Source of the DNA: Ulva prolifera
Lineage: Eukaryota; Chlorophyta; Ulvophyceae; Ulvales; Ulvaceae
NCBI GenBank assembly: GCA_023078555.1
Contig: CM041199.1
Span: 2,297,101-2,361,100 of the forward strand
DNA: 64,000 nt
Direction: 5' to 3'
A program made the translations under genes and the position numbers. The notes beneath the pieces are model-generated. The model was not told where the DNA came from. It did not search any database and was given only the letters and a program-made list of their open reading frames with translations. Shown piece after piece: positions 60,989 to 64,000 of the stretch (position 1 is its first letter; every line of letters starts with the position of its first letter).

Positions 60989-63966
60989 TTAGGCGTGGGC
61001 GGATAAGCAGTGGCGGCCCCTGGCCTCCAGCGCCTCCAGGCCCCTCTCCACAGCGCCGTCAAGCGGCCACCCGAAGCAGTGCATCTCCTCATGCAGCGAC
61101 CGCAGCAGAGCCTGCAGGGCAAGCACGAGTCACGGGTCACCGCGTGTGGTGCGGGCCATGCAGCATGTTCGGCGATGTGCGCGGGGACATTGCTTTCAAC
61201 ACTGACCTAGTGGCGCATACGGCGAGGCACTTGCGCTGAAGCAGTTGCCATATACGCTGAGGCAATTGTGTAACAAGGGCAGAGCCGCTGTGGCAAGCAA
61301 TGCCATGGGAATCGCACGGTGGACGCATGCGTAATCAGTGCCCAGGGGACGCATGCGCAATCAGTGTCCAGGGGACGCATGCGCAATCAGTGCCCAGGGG
61401 ACACATGCGTAATCAGTGTCCAGGGGACGCATGCGTAATCAGTGTCCAGGGGACGCATGCGTAATCAGTGCCCAGAGGTAGCTGGCACATACACGCCCGC
61501 CATCATGCATCAGCGCCGCCATGCATCGGCGCAGAGGCAGCGTGTGCACGCGGAGGTTGTGACCACAACGAGCCCTGCTGGTATGTTGTGACGATATCCA
61601 CTTTCTGGAACTTGCTAGCTTGTGGATCGTGCGTGGTCATGATCAGTGCATGCACGGATGTGTACTGTCGCACACGGCACCAGCCCGAAAGGCACTCCAG
61701 ATGCAGCTCGTCGCATGGTCAGGCACGGAGCGCAGTGGGCCAGCGAGCGCCGCGGCGAAGAATCATGTGAAGCATGCATATGTAGAGCCGCACCACGGTG
61801 AGCGTGTCTCCGAGGACGCCGCTGTAGCACAGGCTCCACTCGCTTGCCGACGACGACGTCTGCCCTGCATACATGCTCCGTTTCACCCCCACGCCGGCAC
61901 AGTTGCTAGGGGCCTGGAGGGGGCAGTGCTGCAGCGAAGCACCAGCCTGAGGACGTTCATGCATCATCACCTCATGACACTGTTACATCACCGGCGCTGG
62001 TGCGGAACCTGTCAACATCAGGTGGATTACAATGGAGCATACGCATGAAACAGCCGCTGCTCATCGTGACAGCAAGTGCTAGCACTCACTGTACTACTTC
62101 ACCAACTGAACAGTCCTGTCTCAGCTCGCTGCTAATGCGGTGTTTACAGGCGCTACAGACAGGCATGGACTCTGCAGTGAATTGAAGCTAGGCAAGCATA
62201 TCAGAGACGCGGTATGCAGCTGCTCGGAGGCGGAGCTCCGCCGGGCGGCGCACCGGCGGCACAGGCCGCGTCCGTCGCCGCCGCGTAAGCGCTCGTCAAC
62301 ACGAGGAGCGTCGTTTCAGGCTGTGCAAAGCCCCAGCTGGTGGCCTCGTCGGCCGCGCAGCGCGGCGTGCAGTGCTCCGCAAACGCTGCAGCCGCCGCCG
62401 CGCTGTGCACGTCGGCGAGCGCAAACGCGGCGGCGTACGCGGAGGCCTCCGACCACGCGCACCCCGTGGCGGCGGAGCCGGGTGGCGTGAGGGTCTCACT
62501 GCAGTTGTCGTCCGTGGCGCCGGTGATCTGCGTGGCTGCCTTTTTACCAGTAGGATCGCTGACATTGGCAAATATAGCATGGCGGAGAACATATGCAGAA
62601 TGGCTGCAAATGCGCTGGGAGGGACACCGTTCAGGTGTAGGGCAACGTATCAGGCCAGGCATGAAGCATGGAACAGCTGTCGGCGCATCAATGCGACCTT
62701 GATGCGGCAGACCTTGAGGGGCCGGAGTGGCATCCACTGTGTCAAGCATCGGCGGTTTTTCTGTTCGGCACGTACGTCCATGTTTGCATCGACCACAGAC
62801 AAGGCACTACCCTGACAGTCAGCACACCTCCTACGAGGACTCTGTCCCCAAGCAACACACCTCAAGCCAGAGCTAACCTGCAGCCCTGCAGATGCCCCAA
62901 ACTGTGTGCTTGGCAGATCTGTTGCAGGGAAAAGAAGTGTTGCCGGGCAAACCTAACAACAACTTCGATTGCTTCCGTAAGAAGTAACGGCTACAAGTGC
63001 TGAAGATGCGCACTTGTGACCACGTGAGGGCCCAGGGAGCGGCGAGCGCCGCGAGGTCGCCGGGCAGGCCAGCCCAGGCTGCGCCGCACGCCACAGCCAC
63101 CATCTGTTGCACTGCACCGCCACCCCCCCTCCTGTCAGCCTCTTGCTGACCGCCACGGGTCTGCCGCGATTGCATGCCGTGGCTACGCTTCATGGCGCGC
63201 GCATGGTGCGCAGGATTCGATTATGCATTCAGGGTGGCCGGACAGGGTGGATGGATCGGCCGGATCTCCCGTGTTTTGGTCAGGTGTTTCGAGTTCTGCC
63301 GGCGCAGTCGAGACTCCACCCTGACGACCACAGCGGCCGCCGGGCAGCTACAGCTGAACAGCAATTACCTGCTACCTTCCGACTGTGTCCTTGAAACAAA
63401 CAGCACACAGCAGTGCTGTGACAGCACGCAGCGATCGACAGCGGCAGGTTACAGCCACGGACGAGCGCACATGTTGCCGAGTAGGTCTCCAGGATGCCGG
63501 CATAGACCGCTGGGTCGACGAATATATCACTGCAGCCTGCAGGGTCTGGTGCATCCGCCGGCGCCGGCGCCCGCGCCGCCGGTGCTGCAACTCCGCCGCT
63601 GAGCGCCAGACCAATGTCATCCTCCTCGTCCTGCTCGACAGGGTTTCCGGTGGCCACAGGTGGCCCCTGAGGCGCGGCGGCGGGCGGCGTGGCCGGCATC
63701 ACCCGGGCGCTGGAGCTCTCTCCAGTCGCATGCATGCCGTGAGCAGACTGATATGTGCTGCGGGAGGGGCTGGTGGGGGCGGCAGGGGTGTCAGCGTCGC
63801 CGGGGGTGGGAGGGATGGGGCCGGAGGCGGCGTGGGAGTGGAAGGTCTCGGCGAGGTGGCTGTGCTGATTGGAGGGCTTGGACTGGGTGGCTAGGAGGGC
63901 CGCTTTGGTATCTGCAGCAGCAGCCAGTGGCACTGCAGCCGCCAGCAGCGTGAGACACCTGCGCAT
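60989..63966 (-). CDS. Unknown secreted, Ala/Cys-rich protein
   Basis: Starts at the ATG at 63966 with a clear signal peptide, MRRCLTLLAAAVPLAAAADT, then a Pro/Ser/Thr-rich linker and an acidic patch (EQDEEDDIGLALSGG). Exons assigned: 63966-63463; 63103-63014 (VACGAAWAGLPGDLAALAAP); 62527 to about 62230 (GATDDNCSETLTPPG, then CAWSEASAYAAAFALADVHS and FAEHCTPRCAADEATSW); 61928-61797 (SEWSLCYSGVLGDTLT); 61664 to about 61590 (YTSVHALIMTTHDPQASKFQ); and 61111-60989 (ALLRSLHEEMHCFGWPLDGA, then TAA). The first three join in phase. The junctions after 62230 and after about 61590 are unresolved, so an exon may be missing. Repeated cysteines suggest an extracellular or lumenal, disulphide-bonded protein. 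No family recognised. Confidence 0.5.
61321..61476. repeat. 26-bp tandem repeat, six copies
   Basis: Six head-to-tail copies of a 26-bp unit (GGACGCATGCGTAATCAGTG + TCCAGG) with changes at only a few sites: GT/GC in the ATGCG[TC]AATC part, TG[CT]CCAG, and one ACACATGCG. It lies in an intron of the secreted-protein gene. Each unit carries a palindromic GCATGC. Confidence 0.92.
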
Positions 63967-64000
63967 GCATGTACAGACGTACTTGAACAAAATGTATCCA

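Overview
This 64-kb window reads as nuclear DNA of a GC-rich green alga (Chlorophyta). The grounds are: almost every gene I can recognise is broken by GT-AG introns; a ferredoxin-dependent glutamate synthase and a tryptophan synthase beta chain both carry plastid-type leaders in front of the conserved enzyme; and seipin, UPF3, a Rad5/HLTF-type SNF2 protein and an ARID-PHD protein sit beside them. I see no rRNA, tRNA, CRISPR array, bacterial operon or virus. Species and chromosome position cannot be read from the sequence.

Layout. 1-9300: minus-strand genes, namely an ARID-PHD chromatin protein (5' end not found), an unknown 241-aa protein and an unknown 139-aa basic/acidic protein. 9300-13900: gene-poor, with short palindromes and fragments of one unidentified minus-strand gene. 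13900-21000: seipin (minus) and tryptophan synthase beta (plus), divergent. 21000-25800: sparse, with the last exon of a TspO/MBR protein, a very tentative small minus gene and a perfect 15-bp hairpin. 25800-33000: an IQ-motif/ankyrin protein (minus) head-to-head with UPF3 (plus). 34900-46700: an amidase-signature enzyme and the complete 13-exon Fd-GOGAT (1608 aa), both minus. 47187 onward: a RecA/SWSAP1-like P-loop protein, head-to-head with Fd-GOGAT. 49600-57513: a complete 15-exon Rad5/HLTF-like helicase and ubiquitin ligase (982 aa). 57582-58425: an unknown gene. 60989-63966: an unknown secreted protein.

Gene models were spliced by hand. Where I give exact exon borders, reading phase closes across every junction (Fd-GOGAT, Rad5/HLTF, tryptophan synthase, UPF3, the 241-aa protein, the exons of the ARID gene that were found). 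Elsewhere I say which end is open. The genes form no pathway together: plastid nitrogen and tryptophan metabolism (Fd-GOGAT, TSB), lipid droplets and membranes (seipin, TspO), chromatin and DNA damage tolerance (ARID-PHD, Rad5/HLTF, perhaps the P-loop protein) and RNA surveillance (UPF3). Two divergent gene pairs share about 480-bp spacers and could be co-regulated. CATGCATG-type palindromes are scattered through introns and spacers all along the window.
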